Shown here piece after piece: positions 18,949 through 29,162 of a DNA stretch of 64,000 bases (positions within the stretch are counted from its first letter, which is position 1; each line of letters opens with the position of its first letter). The notes below the pieces were generated by a model, which saw only the letters and a list, made by a program, of their open reading frames with translations, had not been told where the DNA came from and did not search any database. The stretch spans positions 47,746-111,745 of the forward strand of contig JAIOAX010000012.1 in NCBI GenBank assembly GCA_019873645.1. The letters run 5' to 3'. Source of the DNA: Chloroflexota bacterium. GTDB taxonomy: Bacteria; Chloroflexota; Anaerolineae; B4-G1; SLSP01. A program made the translations under genes and the position numbers.

Positions 18949-21330
18949 CTATCCCATCACCACTTCAACACTGTGTTGCTGCCCGTCGCCAAAGACAGGC
19001 AGTAGATTCCCTTCCAGGGGCTGACCATCTACTGTGATCAGCTTGATGCCGCGATTGACGTGTTCTGGATTGCGCACCTCGATTTCGTAAACGGCGTTGC
19101 GGAAGCGGCGCGTCACTCGATAGCCATCCCAGGCCGCCGGAATGGACGGGTCAACCAGCAAGCCGTCCTCCTGAGGGCGAATGCCCAAAATCCAGTGCGT
19201 CGCCATGCGGTGCAGCCACTGCGCCGACCCCGTGTACCAGGTCCACCCCCCACGGCCATAGTACTCGGATTGCGGCCCGTCCACATTGCCGGGCGTGACG
19301 TAAGGCTCGGCCTTGTAGGTGTCAATATCGGCGCTGCGGTTGGGGGGGCAGATTTTGCGGTAAGCCTCGTAAGCACGTTCAGCGTCGCCCAGCAGCGTGT
19401 AGGCCCACACCGACCAGGTCGCCGCGTGCGTGTACACGCCACCGTTCTCGCGCAGGCCGGGCGCGTAGCGGGTGACGTAGCCCACATCCGGGCGCGGCCT
19501 GGTGAACGCCGGATAATTCAGCAACGTGCCGTAATCTCGGAGCAAGTACGCTGTCACGGCATCCATCGCCTGCCGGGCGCGGTCACCCTCCGCGATGCCG
19601 CTGATGACCGCCCAGATGTTGGGCATAAGGAAAATCTGCCCTTCGTCGTTCTCATGCGAACCAAGCGGCAAACCGGCGTCCGTCGTGGCCTGCAAGTACC
19701 AGTCGCCGTCCCAGCCGTAGCGGTTCGTTGCCCCTTTAAGGCTTTCGCGCACAGCCTCACAGCGCGCCGCAAAGCGTTCGTCGCCGCGCCGCCGGGCCAG
19801 CGGGATGAAATTCCCCAGAATCGCATAGAGGAATTCCGCCACCCAGAAGCTTTCGCCTTTCAGCAGCGTGCCGACGGCGTTCAGCCCGTCGTTCCAGTCG
19901 TGATCGCCCATCAGCGGGATGCCACGCGGTGAAAAACGCGAGAATGCACGCTCGATAGCCCGCTTGCAGTGTTCATACAGCGGCTCCGCCGGACCGTTCA
20001 AGTAGGGAATCGGTTCGTCCAAAATGGCATAGTCCGCCGTCTCTTTCAGATAAGCGTCCAGGATGAAAGGCAGCCAGAGCAGATCGTCCGAACAGTTGGT
20101 GCGCGGCCCGCCCCCGCGAATGGAAAACCACCAGTGCAGCACGTCACCTTCCACAAACTGCTGCGCGGCGTGGAGCAGCAACTGCTTTTTCGCGTACTCT
20201 GGCTCGCCCACCAGAAAAATCTGACTGTCCTGCAACTGATCGCGAAAGCCATAGCCGGCGGAAACCTGATAGTAAGCCGATTTGCCCCACAGGCGGCAGG
20301 AAATGGCCTGGTATTTGAGCCAATCATTGGTCATAAAGTTCAGTGCCTCGTCGGGCGTCTCCACGCGCTCGCCGTCCACAAAGCGCGACCAGAACGCCCG
20401 AACGTCTTCCAATGCCTGCGCGCTGGCTTCGGGCGAGGTGTAACGACGGATCAGCTCTCGCGTGTCCTCGCGCCCCTGTTCCGCCGCCCCCAGCGTGAAA
20501 ACGAGCGTATGCGATGCGCCGGGCGCCAGCGTCACCTCCACCTGCAAAGCCGCAATGGCGTCACCGAAACGTCCCGTCCGCCCGGCCAGCTTCGCATCGC
20601 GCATCGCCTGTGGACGTTCCAGGCTGTTGTACAATCCGATGAAGGATTCCTTGTCGGCATCGAAGGCTTTGAGTGGTTCACTGACGGCCATAAACGCGGT
20701 GTAGGGCCAATCTATGTTGTTGTGGCGGCCTTTATCGTCGGGGAATCCCCACAGGTACTTGCGGGCAAACAGCGCGCTCAGCGCCGTGTCCGCCGAGGTT
20801 TCGATGAACAGCTTGTGGAACTCGCGGTGCTCGTCGGGCGCAAAGCCCAACAGCCATTCGACGTAAGAGGTCACGTCCAGCTCGCGCAGCATGTCGCCGA
20901 CGTTGGTAAGGGTTAAACGAAAGATTTCCACGGGATCTGCCGCAGCGACGAAGACCGTCAACTCACTGCGGATGCCATTAACTTGCTGGACGAAGCGCGT
21001 GTAGCCCAGGCCGTGGATCACCTGGTAGGACTCAAAGGGACGCATCACCGGCTTCCAGGTCGCCGACCAGTACGCGCCGCTCTGCAGATCACGAATGTAG
21101 AAATACTTCCCCCAGTCGTCCTTGATCAAGTCTTGAAAGGCGCGCGTCAGGCGGTTCTGGCCCGCATTACCGCGCCAGCTATAGCCCGACCCGTTCTGCG
21201 AGACCATCATCCCGTAATCGCCGTTGCTGACGATGTTCACCCAGGGGCGCGGGGTGAAAGGTGTGGTGATGACATACTCTCTGCCGTCATCGGAAAAGTA
21301 GCCGTAAGGATTCTCGAATTTGCGGCGCAT
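18949..21330 (-). CDS. GH94 family disaccharide/oligosaccharide phosphorylase
   Basis: A 793-residue cytoplasmic enzyme, the usual length for cellobiose- or laminaribiose-type phosphorylases. The N-terminal beta-sandwich (ITTPFTPRPWVNIVSNGDYG) is followed by the (alpha/alpha)6 barrel with QVSAGYGFRDQLQDSQ (355-370), the acidic motif GDHDWNDGLN (475-484, holding the catalytic aspartate) and the C-terminal ENGGVYTHAATWSVWA. GH94 enzymes cleave beta-linked glucosides or related sugars with phosphate and release a sugar 1-phosphate. It is too short for typical 1,2-beta-oligoglucan phosphorylases (about 1100 residues), so the exact linkage is open. It is the first gene of the locus behind a LacI-type operator. 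Confidence 0.9.
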   Translation of the reverse strand: MRRKFENPYGYFSDDGREYVITTPFTPRPWVNIVSNGDYGMMVSQNGSGYSWRGNAGQNRLTRAFQDLIKDDWGKYFYIRDLQSGAYWSATWKPVMRPFESYQVIHGLGYTRFVQQVNGIRSELTVFVAAADPVEIFRLTLTNVGDMLRELDVTSYVEWLLGFAPDEHREFHKLFIETSADTALSALFARKYLWGFPDDKGRHNNIDWPYTAFMAVSEPLKAFDADKESFIGLYNSLERPQAMRDAKLAGRTGRFGDAIAALQVEVTLAPGASHTLVFTLGAAEQGREDTRELIRRYTSPEASAQALEDVRAFWSRFVDGERVETPDEALNFMTNDWLKYQAISCRLWGKSAYYQVSAGYGFRDQLQDSQIFLVGEPEYAKKQLLLHAAQQFVEGDVLHWWFSIRGGGPRTNCSDDLLWLPFILDAYLKETADYAILDEPIPYLNGPAEPLYEHCKRAIERAFSRFSPRGIPLMGDHDWNDGLNAVGTLLKGESFWVAEFLYAILGNFIPLARRRGDERFAARCEAVRESLKGATNRYGWDGDWYLQATTDAGLPLGSHENDEGQIFLMPNIWAVISGIAEGDRARQAMDAVTAYLLRDYGTLLNYPAFTRPRPDVGYVTRYAPGLRENGGVYTHAATWSVWAYTLLGDAERAYEAYRKICPPNRSADIDTYKAEPYVTPGNVDGPQSEYYGRGGWTWYTGSAQWLHRMATHWILGIRPQEDGLLVDPSIPAAWDGYRVTRRFRNAVYEIEVRNPEHVNRGIKLITVDGQPLEGNLLPVFGDGQQHSVEVVMG

Positions 21331-21345
21331 GGCGTCTCCTCAAAG

Positions 21346-21376
21346 AAGGTCCGGTAGTCCTTAGTCCGGTAGTCAA
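21346..21376. repeat. Short tandem words (ggtccggtagtc)
   Basis: GGTCCGGTAGTCCTTAGTCC followed by GGTAGTC, in the GH94 leader. Related to the AGTCAGGT words at 38478-38512. Confidence 0.5.
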
Positions 21377-21427
21377 GGTCACGGATAAGATGAGTTGTGC
21401 CTCAAACGGCGTCAATGTGGTCCCCGG

Positions 21428-21491
21428 TCAAAAAGTGAAACGTTTCACTTTTTGATATGTACAATATAGCACAGCTTTTCTTCTGTGTCAA
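21428..21491 (-). promoter_or_regulatory. Sigma-70 promoter with perfect LacI-type operator upstream of GH94
   Basis: On the minus strand: TTGACA (complement of 21486-21491), 17-nt spacer, TATATT (complement of 21463-21468). Immediately downstream lies a perfect 28-bp palindrome at 21428-21455 with half-site TCAAAAAGTGAAAC and centre GTGAAACGTTTCAC, the classic LacI/CcpA-family operator pattern with a central CG. The predicted transcription start falls at its edge, so binding would block initiation. The regulator is probably the LacI protein encoded at 3733-4722 (inference). Confidence 0.88.
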
Positions 21492-21524
21492 GAGGTTTGT
21501 CGGGAAATTTTTGGGGAATTTCAA

Positions 21525-21562
21525 AACAGTGGCCTGCCATTTGAATATGGCAGGCCACTGTT
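21525..21562 (-). terminator. Rho-independent terminator of the AOR gene
   Basis: A perfect 16-bp stem, AACAGTGGCCTGCCAT pairing with ATGGCAGGCCACTGTT, around a 6-nt loop. On the minus strand the stem is followed by TTTTGAAATT. It lies 20 bp after the AOR stop codon and separates it from the GH94 promoter. Confidence 0.9.
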
Positions 21563-21582
21563 GATGGATCAAGGACGGAGAT

Positions 21583-23448
21583 TTAGCGGCTGTGCAACAT
21601 CCACTCCAGCCCTAAATGCTGCAAGGTCTCCGGTCTGGGCAAGCCGGTGTCAGCGTCCCATCCCATAGAGGCATAATACTCCGCCAACGCGACTTCCAGA
21701 TTCACTACCTGGCCGGCGCCGCGCCCATCGGGGGCCGGCTCCTCCAGGAACCGTCGGGGTAACGTGTCATCCTTACGATCAAAGCCAAACCGGGCGTTCA
21801 GCATACGCTCCATATTGATCACCCGCTCGGCCGCAGTCAACAGGGCATCTTTGTCCAGCGGATAGCCCACAGCCGCTGCGGTCAGGCGCGCCCATGTCGA
21901 AGCCTTGATCGCCAGGGTAATCGAGGCAAACAGGCATACACCCAGCAGGTTAGTCGCCATGCTCAGTTCCTGGAAAGGCTTGATCCACCACTTGTTGCCG
22001 TCTTCGAGGTAGTCAATATCTCCCTCGATCCCCAACTCGGCATCGCGATAGCCAAAAGCGTCCACGCAGGAAGCGTAAGGCCGCAAGTGATCCGCGCCGC
22101 GCGCGGCAGTGGCATGAACCACAGCCTCCCCCTTGCTGGCACGCACACCATCGGCCGCCATCTCCAACCCTTTGACGTGCAGCGCCGCTCTTTCTGCCGC
22201 CGGCCCCAGACGGTCCGCCGCGCGCTTGACCCCCAACGCCAGCAGGTCGCCGATACCCTCCCGCCGTCCAATGCGCTTAACAGCTTCCACGACGGCATCG
22301 CCATTTCCCCACGTCAACGCCAGGTCGCCGAGATGCTCCGGCGTCAACACGCCCTGTTCCGCCCATTCCATGGCCGTGGCGATCACCTGCCCGGTGGAGA
22401 TCACATCCAATCCCAGGTCATTCGCCAGGTGATTGGCAGCGGCAATCGCGTTGAGGTCGGTAACCAGGCACTTGCTGCCAAACGCGGCGATAGATTCGTA
22501 TTCCGGCCCGCCACCATGCATGCCTGCATAAGGCCCCTCTTTGATGGTGGTGTGGCGTCCACAGGCAATCGGACATCCAAAACAGGCGTAAGGTTTGACT
22601 TCGAGTTTCTCATGGTAAGTCTGATAGGTCAGCAGGCCCACCGATTCAGGGAACTCGGTACGCTGCCAGTTGCGGGTGGGCAGAATACCCAAAGCATTGA
22701 TGGAGTCATAGAATGAGGGCGTGCCAAAAGGATGCAGCTCGGTTTTGACAAAAGTTTCGGCGAAAAGTTCTTCGCGTGCTTCTGCAGCCGCAGCTTTGAG
22801 TGCATCGGGGTCGGCCAGCGGCAGAGCCTGGGTTCCTTTGACAGCAATAGCTTTGAGCTGTTTGCTCCCCATCACGGCGCCTGGGCCGCCGCGCCCAAAA
22901 GCGCGATGTTTATCGGTCATGATACTGGCAAACAGCACTCCATACTCTCCTGCCGGGCCAATAGATGCGATCTGCACGCCTTTGACGCCCAGCTCGGCCT
23001 TAATTGCATCCTCGGTCGCACTGACGCCCTGGCCCCACAACGCCGTCGCATCACGGAACTCGACTTTGTCGTTTTCAATGTAGAGGTAAACGGGGCTTTC
23101 GGCCTTTCCGGTGATCACCAACAAATCCCAACCGGCCTTTTTGAGCGCCGGAGCAAAATGACCGCCGGCATTGGCCGCCCCCAGGGTCAACGTCGCCGGC
23201 GAGCGAAAGACCACACAGCAACGACCACTACACGGCGCGACCGTGCCCGTCAAGGGACCGGTCGCAAAAATCAACGGTTGTGCAGCATCCAGAGGGTCAG
23301 CATCCACGCGAACTAAATCGTAGAAAAGCCGCACGGCGACGCCTTCGCCCCCCAAATAGTCCTTCAACCAGGCTTCAGGAATAGATTGAACGGTGAAAGT
23401 TTTCTGTCCGAGGTCTACACACAACATTTTTCCGGTATAGCCTTGCAT
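21583..23448 (-). CDS. Aldehyde ferredoxin oxidoreductase (tungsten AOR family)
   Basis: A 621-residue enzyme, typical AOR length, from ATG 23448 with AGGAGGT 5 nt upstream. The tungstopterin region is visible (RGGPGAVMGSKQLKAI near 186-201), and the four cysteines that hold the 4Fe-4S cluster are Cys289, Cys292 and Cys296 (CFGCPIAC) and Cys505 (LLGVCLF). The family oxidises aldehydes to acids with ferredoxin as electron acceptor, mostly in anaerobes. It is a single-gene unit with its own promoter (23535-23563) and terminator; no ferredoxin gene or tungstate transporter is nearby. Substrate range cannot be told. Confidence 0.93.
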   Translation of the reverse strand: MQGYTGKMLCVDLGQKTFTVQSIPEAWLKDYLGGEGVAVRLFYDLVRVDADPLDAAQPLIFATGPLTGTVAPCSGRCCVVFRSPATLTLGAANAGGHFAPALKKAGWDLLVITGKAESPVYLYIENDKVEFRDATALWGQGVSATEDAIKAELGVKGVQIASIGPAGEYGVLFASIMTDKHRAFGRGGPGAVMGSKQLKAIAVKGTQALPLADPDALKAAAAEAREELFAETFVKTELHPFGTPSFYDSINALGILPTRNWQRTEFPESVGLLTYQTYHEKLEVKPYACFGCPIACGRHTTIKEGPYAGMHGGGPEYESIAAFGSKCLVTDLNAIAAANHLANDLGLDVISTGQVIATAMEWAEQGVLTPEHLGDLALTWGNGDAVVEAVKRIGRREGIGDLLALGVKRAADRLGPAAERAALHVKGLEMAADGVRASKGEAVVHATAARGADHLRPYASCVDAFGYRDAELGIEGDIDYLEDGNKWWIKPFQELSMATNLLGVCLFASITLAIKASTWARLTAAAVGYPLDKDALLTAAERVINMERMLNARFGFDRKDDTLPRRFLEEPAPDGRGAGQVVNLEVALAEYYASMGWDADTGLPRPETLQHLGLEWMLHSR

Positions 23449-23534
23449 AAGTACCTCCTGAATCGTCTAAAATAAATTGAAAGTGGGTAAATTTTACCAT
23501 CCGCTACCAATTATGCTGGGGTGAGAGCATGTCT

Positions 23535-23563
23535 ATTGTAAAATGAGTTTCAAGATTAGTCAA
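23535..23563 (-). promoter_or_regulatory. Sigma-70 promoter of the AOR gene
   Basis: On the minus strand: TTGACT (complement of 23558-23563), 17-nt spacer, TACAAT (complement of 23535-23540), about 87 bp before the AOR start codon. Confidence 0.65.
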
Positions 23564-23601
23564 AGTTGTGTGGCGTGGTCAGAGGCCGGCTACAGTGGGA
23601 T

Positions 23602-23617
23602 CCCGAAGTTGAAATGC
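23602..23617. repeat. 16-bp exact repeat shared with 29143-29158
   Basis: CCCGAAGTTGAAATGC occurs here and at 29143-29158, each time preceded by a TCAGAGGCCGGC/TCAGAGACCGCC stretch, so the shared element is about 45 bp of diverged sequence. It is not coding in either place. The rest of the 23449-23735 gap holds the AOR promoter and a TATACT upstream of the Uma2 gene. Confidence 0.7.
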
Positions 23618-23735
23618 ACTTCCGAGTCTCAGATGAAAACTAAAAAATCATGCTATACTTGACGTAGAGCGACTTGAGTCAATGGCTGGCTATCAGACTA
23701 ACAACTACGCGACCACGTTCAAAGGAGGTTAAAAA

Positions 23736-24381
23736 ATGACCATTGTGGATACACAACCGCAGGTGCAGGCGACGCTTGCGCCGGCCGAGGTCACAACGCG
23801 CGGCTGGCCACCGTGTCAGGGAGAATGGACTTACGCGGATTACGAGCGTTTGCCCAACGATCAGTGGCGTTACGAAATTATCAAAGGAGAGTTACGTATG
23901 TCACCCGCACCGCGAACACGACACCAGGAAACCAGCCTGAATCTGGCAAGTATCTTACATCAATTTGCGTCATCAACGCCTGGGAAAAGTTTTCACAGCG
24001 CCGGTTGACGTGATCCTCTCCGACAACGCGACCGACGCGCCCCTCGCTACACCGGTGCAGCCCGACATTATATTCATGGCCCAGGAACGCCTGGACATTG
24101 TGCAGGACAAATTCATCACCGGCGCGCCAGATTTGATCATCGAGATTCTCGCGCCGAGCAACTGGCTCGATGACCGCCGCGACAAGTACCTGGTGTATGA
24201 AGCCGCCGGTGTGCGTGAGTATTGGATTGTGGACCCGGACAATTGCTCGGTGGAAGTGTTTGTGCTGCGCGACGCGCAATACACGCAAGTAGGCCGTTAT
24301 GCCCCCGGCGACGTGGTGCACGCTGATGTAGTCCCGGGATTTGAAATTGCCGTGTCAGACTTCTGTTTACGCGAGAAGTAA
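23736..24381 (+). pseudogene. Uma2 family (restriction-endonuclease-like) protein, frameshifted
   Basis: An AAAGGAGG sits upstream of ATG 23736. The first frame (to 24008) has the Uma2 N-terminus (EWTYADYERLPNDQWRYEII, KGELRMSPAPRTRHQE, LNLASILHQF) and then runs into unrelated residues. The second frame, open from about 23965 to 24381, carries the rest: LGKVFTAPVDVILSD, QPDIIFM, PDLIIEILAPSN, DKYLVYEAAGVREYWIVDP. Joining them needs one base added or removed near 23955-23970. The catalytic D...E-x-L core (PDLIIEIL) is in the second frame. This is either real decay or a one-base sequencing error. Uma2 proteins are abundant in cyanobacteria and Chloroflexota, function largely unknown. Confidence 0.85.
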
Positions 24382-24404
24382 TCCGACGCAGAAGACAACA
24401 TGCC

Positions 24405-26241
<1,837 letters not shown>

Positions 26242-26283
26242 TTGTCTCCTTGATCCGGCATTTTGAACTTCCAACGTTCCAAC

Positions 26284-28128
26284 TTAATACGCTTGACGCA
26301 GAGCTTCAAAACGCTTGAGGCTATCCTTGAGGCCGCCCGGGCGGTTGCGGGCCAGCCACAGGGCCGTGTGTTCTTCGATGGCCGCTTCGAGGTCGGCGCG
26401 CAAGGCGGCTGTGTCTTCGCTTGCACCGAGCAGTTGTTGCGCGCGGCGGCAGGCATGGCGTAGCAGGCGTCCGGCGTTGACAAACTCACGCTTGATCAAC
26501 TCGGCGTCCGGGCAGGCCATGCGCGCCTCGCCCAGCCGCGCAAGAATGGTGGCAATCCGTTCCGCTGTGCCCGCGAAATCCTCAACCGTCACTTCCTTAA
26601 ACCGCTCTCCACCCGTAGCCCCTTGCAACAGATGGAAAAGCACGCTGGAATTGTGGATGCGCGGGATGTGCGGCACCTGATAGACGTTACCCAGATCGTA
26701 GGCGATGGCGCCCATCACACCGGTGGGATCGTCGAAAGCAAAGCGGCCAATGGCCTGTGGAATATCCAGCGCGCCGTTGGCCTCAAGACACCACGAATAC
26801 GCCGCCCCCACGCCGAACCCCAGATAGCTCATCGGCAGATATTGCCAGTGCCCATTATCGCCCCAATCGGTGTTGAGATAACCCGTCGCTCTATGCTTGA
26901 GGCCGTTTTCGGCGGCATTGCGCAGGTTGCCGATGGCGTTATCGGTGCGCCCGGCGATGCTGTTCCAGGTGGCCGTGCCGGGACAGACGTAGAAGGGCAC
27001 CCCTGCCGCCGCGAACTGCGCGCCGTGTGCGTCGAAGGGGTGATCGAACTCGTAACCCCATTCCAGCGCGATCACGTCGCGGGGCAGTTGTGGCACCAAA
27101 GCGGGATGCTGGATGATGATGTCGCCCCAGAATTGCATCGTGTAGCCGCGCCGCGTCACATCCTGGTAAATCTTCATCAGGAAATCGAAGTAGACCTGCC
27201 CTACGCCGCGCGCCTCGCAGGCTGCCTTGCTCGCGCCCTGCCCCAGGTCAATCGTCTCGTCGCAGCCCACGTTGATCTGGCGGCTGGTGAAGTGCGGCAG
27301 CAGCTCGTCGTAGAGGCTGCGGATGAGTTCCAGGCTGCCGGGATGTTCCGGCGCCAGGCTGAAGGGCCCTTGCATCTTATAGTTGCCCCAGGGCGTCTGA
27401 ATCTCGCCGTGCGTCTCGGCCAGAGGCGCGTACCGCGCGTGGATCAGCCAGGGCCGCATGTGCCCGAAGGAGTTCTGGTTGGGGACCAGCTCGATGAAGC
27501 GCTCGCGGCAGTAAGCGTCGAGCGCCAGAATCTCCGCGCCCGTCAGCGGCGAAGCGTCCTTCCACACGTCAGGATGCTGGCGGTAGGCGAAAGTGTGCTC
27601 GGTGTAGAGCTGCACCTGGTTGACCTTCCAGCTTGCCAGGCGATCCACCAGCGCGAGCAGCGTCTCCAGCGTGGGGACCTTGTCGCGGCTGATATCCAGC
27701 ATCACGCCGCGCGCGGGGAAATCGGGCCAGTCGGCGATGTCCAGACACGGCAACATGCCCCCTCCCGCCTGCTGCACAAGCTGGATGAGCGTGCAGACGC
27801 CGTAGAAGACGCCCGCCGCATCGCGCCCCTGGATCGTAATCCCCTCCGGGATGATGCGCAGGCGATAGCCCTCAGGATGCGCGACCGCTTCGGGCATAAT
27901 CGCCAACGTCAGCCCCACCTGCCCGGCAGGCACAGCACTGCTGGCGGTTAGCTCCCAGTTCAGGCCGAGATGCTGCTGTAACGCCGTGCAGAACCGCAGC
28001 GCAGCGAACCGCACCGCCTGTGGCTGGCGCGAATCCAGCAGCACCAGCCGTCCGTCCGTGAAGGTGAAGTTGCCTTCAAGCCACGTGATGTGCCGTGGCG
28101 TCGGTAAAAGTACAAAGTTTTCAGTCAT
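26284..28128 (-). CDS. GH20 beta-N-acetylhexosaminidase
   Basis: About 614 residues from ATG 28128, which has GGAGGT 4-5 nt upstream; the longer open frame to 28269 is made of repeat words and is not believed. Residues 1-115 form the GH20b-type N-terminal domain, and the barrel follows with FPARGVMLDISRDKVP and the catalytic pair Asp290-Glu291 in INVGCDETIDLG. The C-terminal third is helical. No signal peptide is visible, so a cytoplasmic enzyme trimming N-acetylhexosamines from imported fragments is likely. It is not linked to a transporter. Confidence 0.9.
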   Translation of the reverse strand: MTENFVLLPTPRHITWLEGNFTFTDGRLVLLDSRQPQAVRFAALRFCTALQQHLGLNWELTASSAVPAGQVGLTLAIMPEAVAHPEGYRLRIIPEGITIQGRDAAGVFYGVCTLIQLVQQAGGGMLPCLDIADWPDFPARGVMLDISRDKVPTLETLLALVDRLASWKVNQVQLYTEHTFAYRQHPDVWKDASPLTGAEILALDAYCRERFIELVPNQNSFGHMRPWLIHARYAPLAETHGEIQTPWGNYKMQGPFSLAPEHPGSLELIRSLYDELLPHFTSRQINVGCDETIDLGQGASKAACEARGVGQVYFDFLMKIYQDVTRRGYTMQFWGDIIIQHPALVPQLPRDVIALEWGYEFDHPFDAHGAQFAAAGVPFYVCPGTATWNSIAGRTDNAIGNLRNAAENGLKHRATGYLNTDWGDNGHWQYLPMSYLGFGVGAAYSWCLEANGALDIPQAIGRFAFDDPTGVMGAIAYDLGNVYQVPHIPRIHNSSVLFHLLQGATGGERFKEVTVEDFAGTAERIATILARLGEARMACPDAELIKREFVNAGRLLRHACRRAQQLLGASEDTAALRADLEAAIEEHTALWLARNRPGGLKDSLKRFEALRQAY

Positions 28129-28149
28129 GTATACCTCCAGAGAAGATGA

Positions 28150-28231
28150 GAAAGAGCGAATCAAAGAATCAGCGAAACGGTGAATCAGCGAATGGGCGAA
28201 TCGGTGAATCAGCAAATCCAAAATCCAAGAT
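28150..28231. repeat. Tandem-word island (gaatcagc / aatccaaa)
   Basis: Eight-base words of GAATCAGC and GAATGGGC type in one orientation, ending in AATCCAAAATCCAAG. Same families as 40568-40672, 42771-42858, 54400-54503 and 62907-63031. Confidence 0.8.
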
Positions 28232-28244
28232 ACCATCCGCCTCA

Positions 28245-28685
28245 TTAATCTTGCAACAAATACACCCACGGCAGCGCCTCGTGGACGCTGTTGTACAGGC
28301 GTTGATCGGCGGTCCAGAAGTCGGCGCGCATACGCTGCGCTAAGGCGAGATAGTGCGCGTCATAACTTGCAGAAAGGGCATGAATAGCCGCCAGTTCACC
28401 CGCGCTATAGTGCAGCGCATCGTCATCATACACCGTGATAGGCAAGACCAATGCCGCTTCGAGGGAAGCACGCGCCGCGCTTTTGCTGAAAAAGCCGGCG
28501 CTACAGTAGCGATGCAGCGCATTGACAAGCTCATAATGGAGCAAAGAAGGCGCAATGAACCGGCGGTTTTCGGTCTTCCAAATTTGCCATTGGCGACAGA
28601 CGACCTTGCTCAAAGGGTGTTCAATGACCAGAGGCAGTACAAGACTGCTATCTACGCATACCAAGGGCTTGGTCGAGTTGAGCAT
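28245..28685 (-). CDS. PIN domain ribonuclease toxin (VapC-like)
   Basis: A 146-residue protein from ATG 28685, overlapping the antitoxin gene by 38 bp, with GAGGAA upstream. The PIN fold acidic residues appear in order: VCVDSSLVLPLV (first Asp), APSLLHYELVNAL (Glu), SASYDAHYLALAQ (Asp) and FWTADQRL (Asp), which together bind the metal for RNA cleavage. It is the toxin partner of the Phd/YefM-type protein encoded just upstream. The stop lies 14 bp from the 28150-28231 repeat island. Confidence 0.88.
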   Translation of the reverse strand: MLNSTKPLVCVDSSLVLPLVIEHPLSKVVCRQWQIWKTENRRFIAPSLLHYELVNALHRYCSAGFFSKSAARASLEAALVLPITVYDDDALHYSAGELAAIHALSASYDAHYLALAQRMRADFWTADQRLYNSVHEALPWVYLLQD

Positions 28686-28989
28686 CACGTTCCTCACGCA
28701 TTTGCTGAATCGTTTCGGCAATATCCGGTAAGACTCTACCGACCATCTCTATCCGCGTTTGTTCGCGGGCGTGTTCTGCCTGACGCAAGGCTGTCTCCAG
28801 CGCGAATTGATATTCATCTTGTTTTGATTTTTGATACGCCTGGTACTCCTGGTAATCTTCAATACCGATCACTGCGGCTTGAGGTTTACCGGCGCGTTCG
28901 ACAATCACGGGTTGCCGTTCTTCGGTTACATACCGCAGCACTTCCCCAAAATTCACGCGCACTTGCGTCGCGCTCATCTGCCGTTCCAT
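28648..28989 (-). CDS. Phd/YefM-type antitoxin
   Basis: A 113-residue protein from ATG 28989 with GGAGG 6 nt upstream. The N-terminal half has the Phd/YefM DNA-binding pattern (MSATQVRVNFGEVLRYV, QPVIVERAGKPQAAVIGIEDYQEY). The C-terminal half is long, charged and helical (residues 65-113) and would wrap the PIN toxin. The family represses its own operon; a near-perfect palindrome lies immediately upstream at 29000-29025. Confidence 0.87.
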   Translation of the reverse strand: MERQMSATQVRVNFGEVLRYVTEERQPVIVERAGKPQAAVIGIEDYQEYQAYQKSKQDEYQFALETALRQAEHAREQTRIEMVGRVLPDIAETIQQMREERDAQLDQALGMRR

Positions 28990-28999
28990 AGCCGCCTCC

Positions 29000-29025
29000 T
29001 TTGATTAATCAATTGATTGATCAAA
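29000..29025 (-). promoter_or_regulatory. Palindromic operator of the toxin-antitoxin pair
   Basis: A 26-bp sequence (TTTGATTAATCAATTGATTG then ATCAAA) differing from its reverse complement at two positions, ending about 10 bp before the antitoxin start codon next to its ribosome binding site. The position fits antitoxin autoregulation. Confidence 0.7.
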
Positions 29026-29088
29026 TTGTAACGCCGGACACGCCGAATGTCAACCGGTGTCTTAAAGTCCGTAAATAAACAACATCTC

Positions 29089-29158
29089 CGCTCGGGCCGA
29101 TCCCGCAGTGGCACGATCAGAGACCGCCACTGCGAGAGCGGCCCCGAAGTTGAAATGC
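29089..29158. repeat. Nested hairpin with shared 16-bp repeat
   Basis: CGCAGTGGC (29104-29112) pairs with GCCACTGCG (29126-29134); outside it CCGCTC (29089-29094) pairs with GAGCGG. It ends in CCCGAAGTTGAAATGC, also at 23602-23617. It sits just after the M81 peptidase stop (minus strand) and could end its transcript. Confidence 0.65.
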
Positions 29159-29162
29159 CCCC

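Noticed and set aside
28129..28269. N-terminal extension of the GH20 protein (MGVFVARLMRRMVSW...)
   Set aside because: The extension is encoded by the GAATCAGC repeat island read backwards; the ATG at 28128 has a strong GGAGGT.
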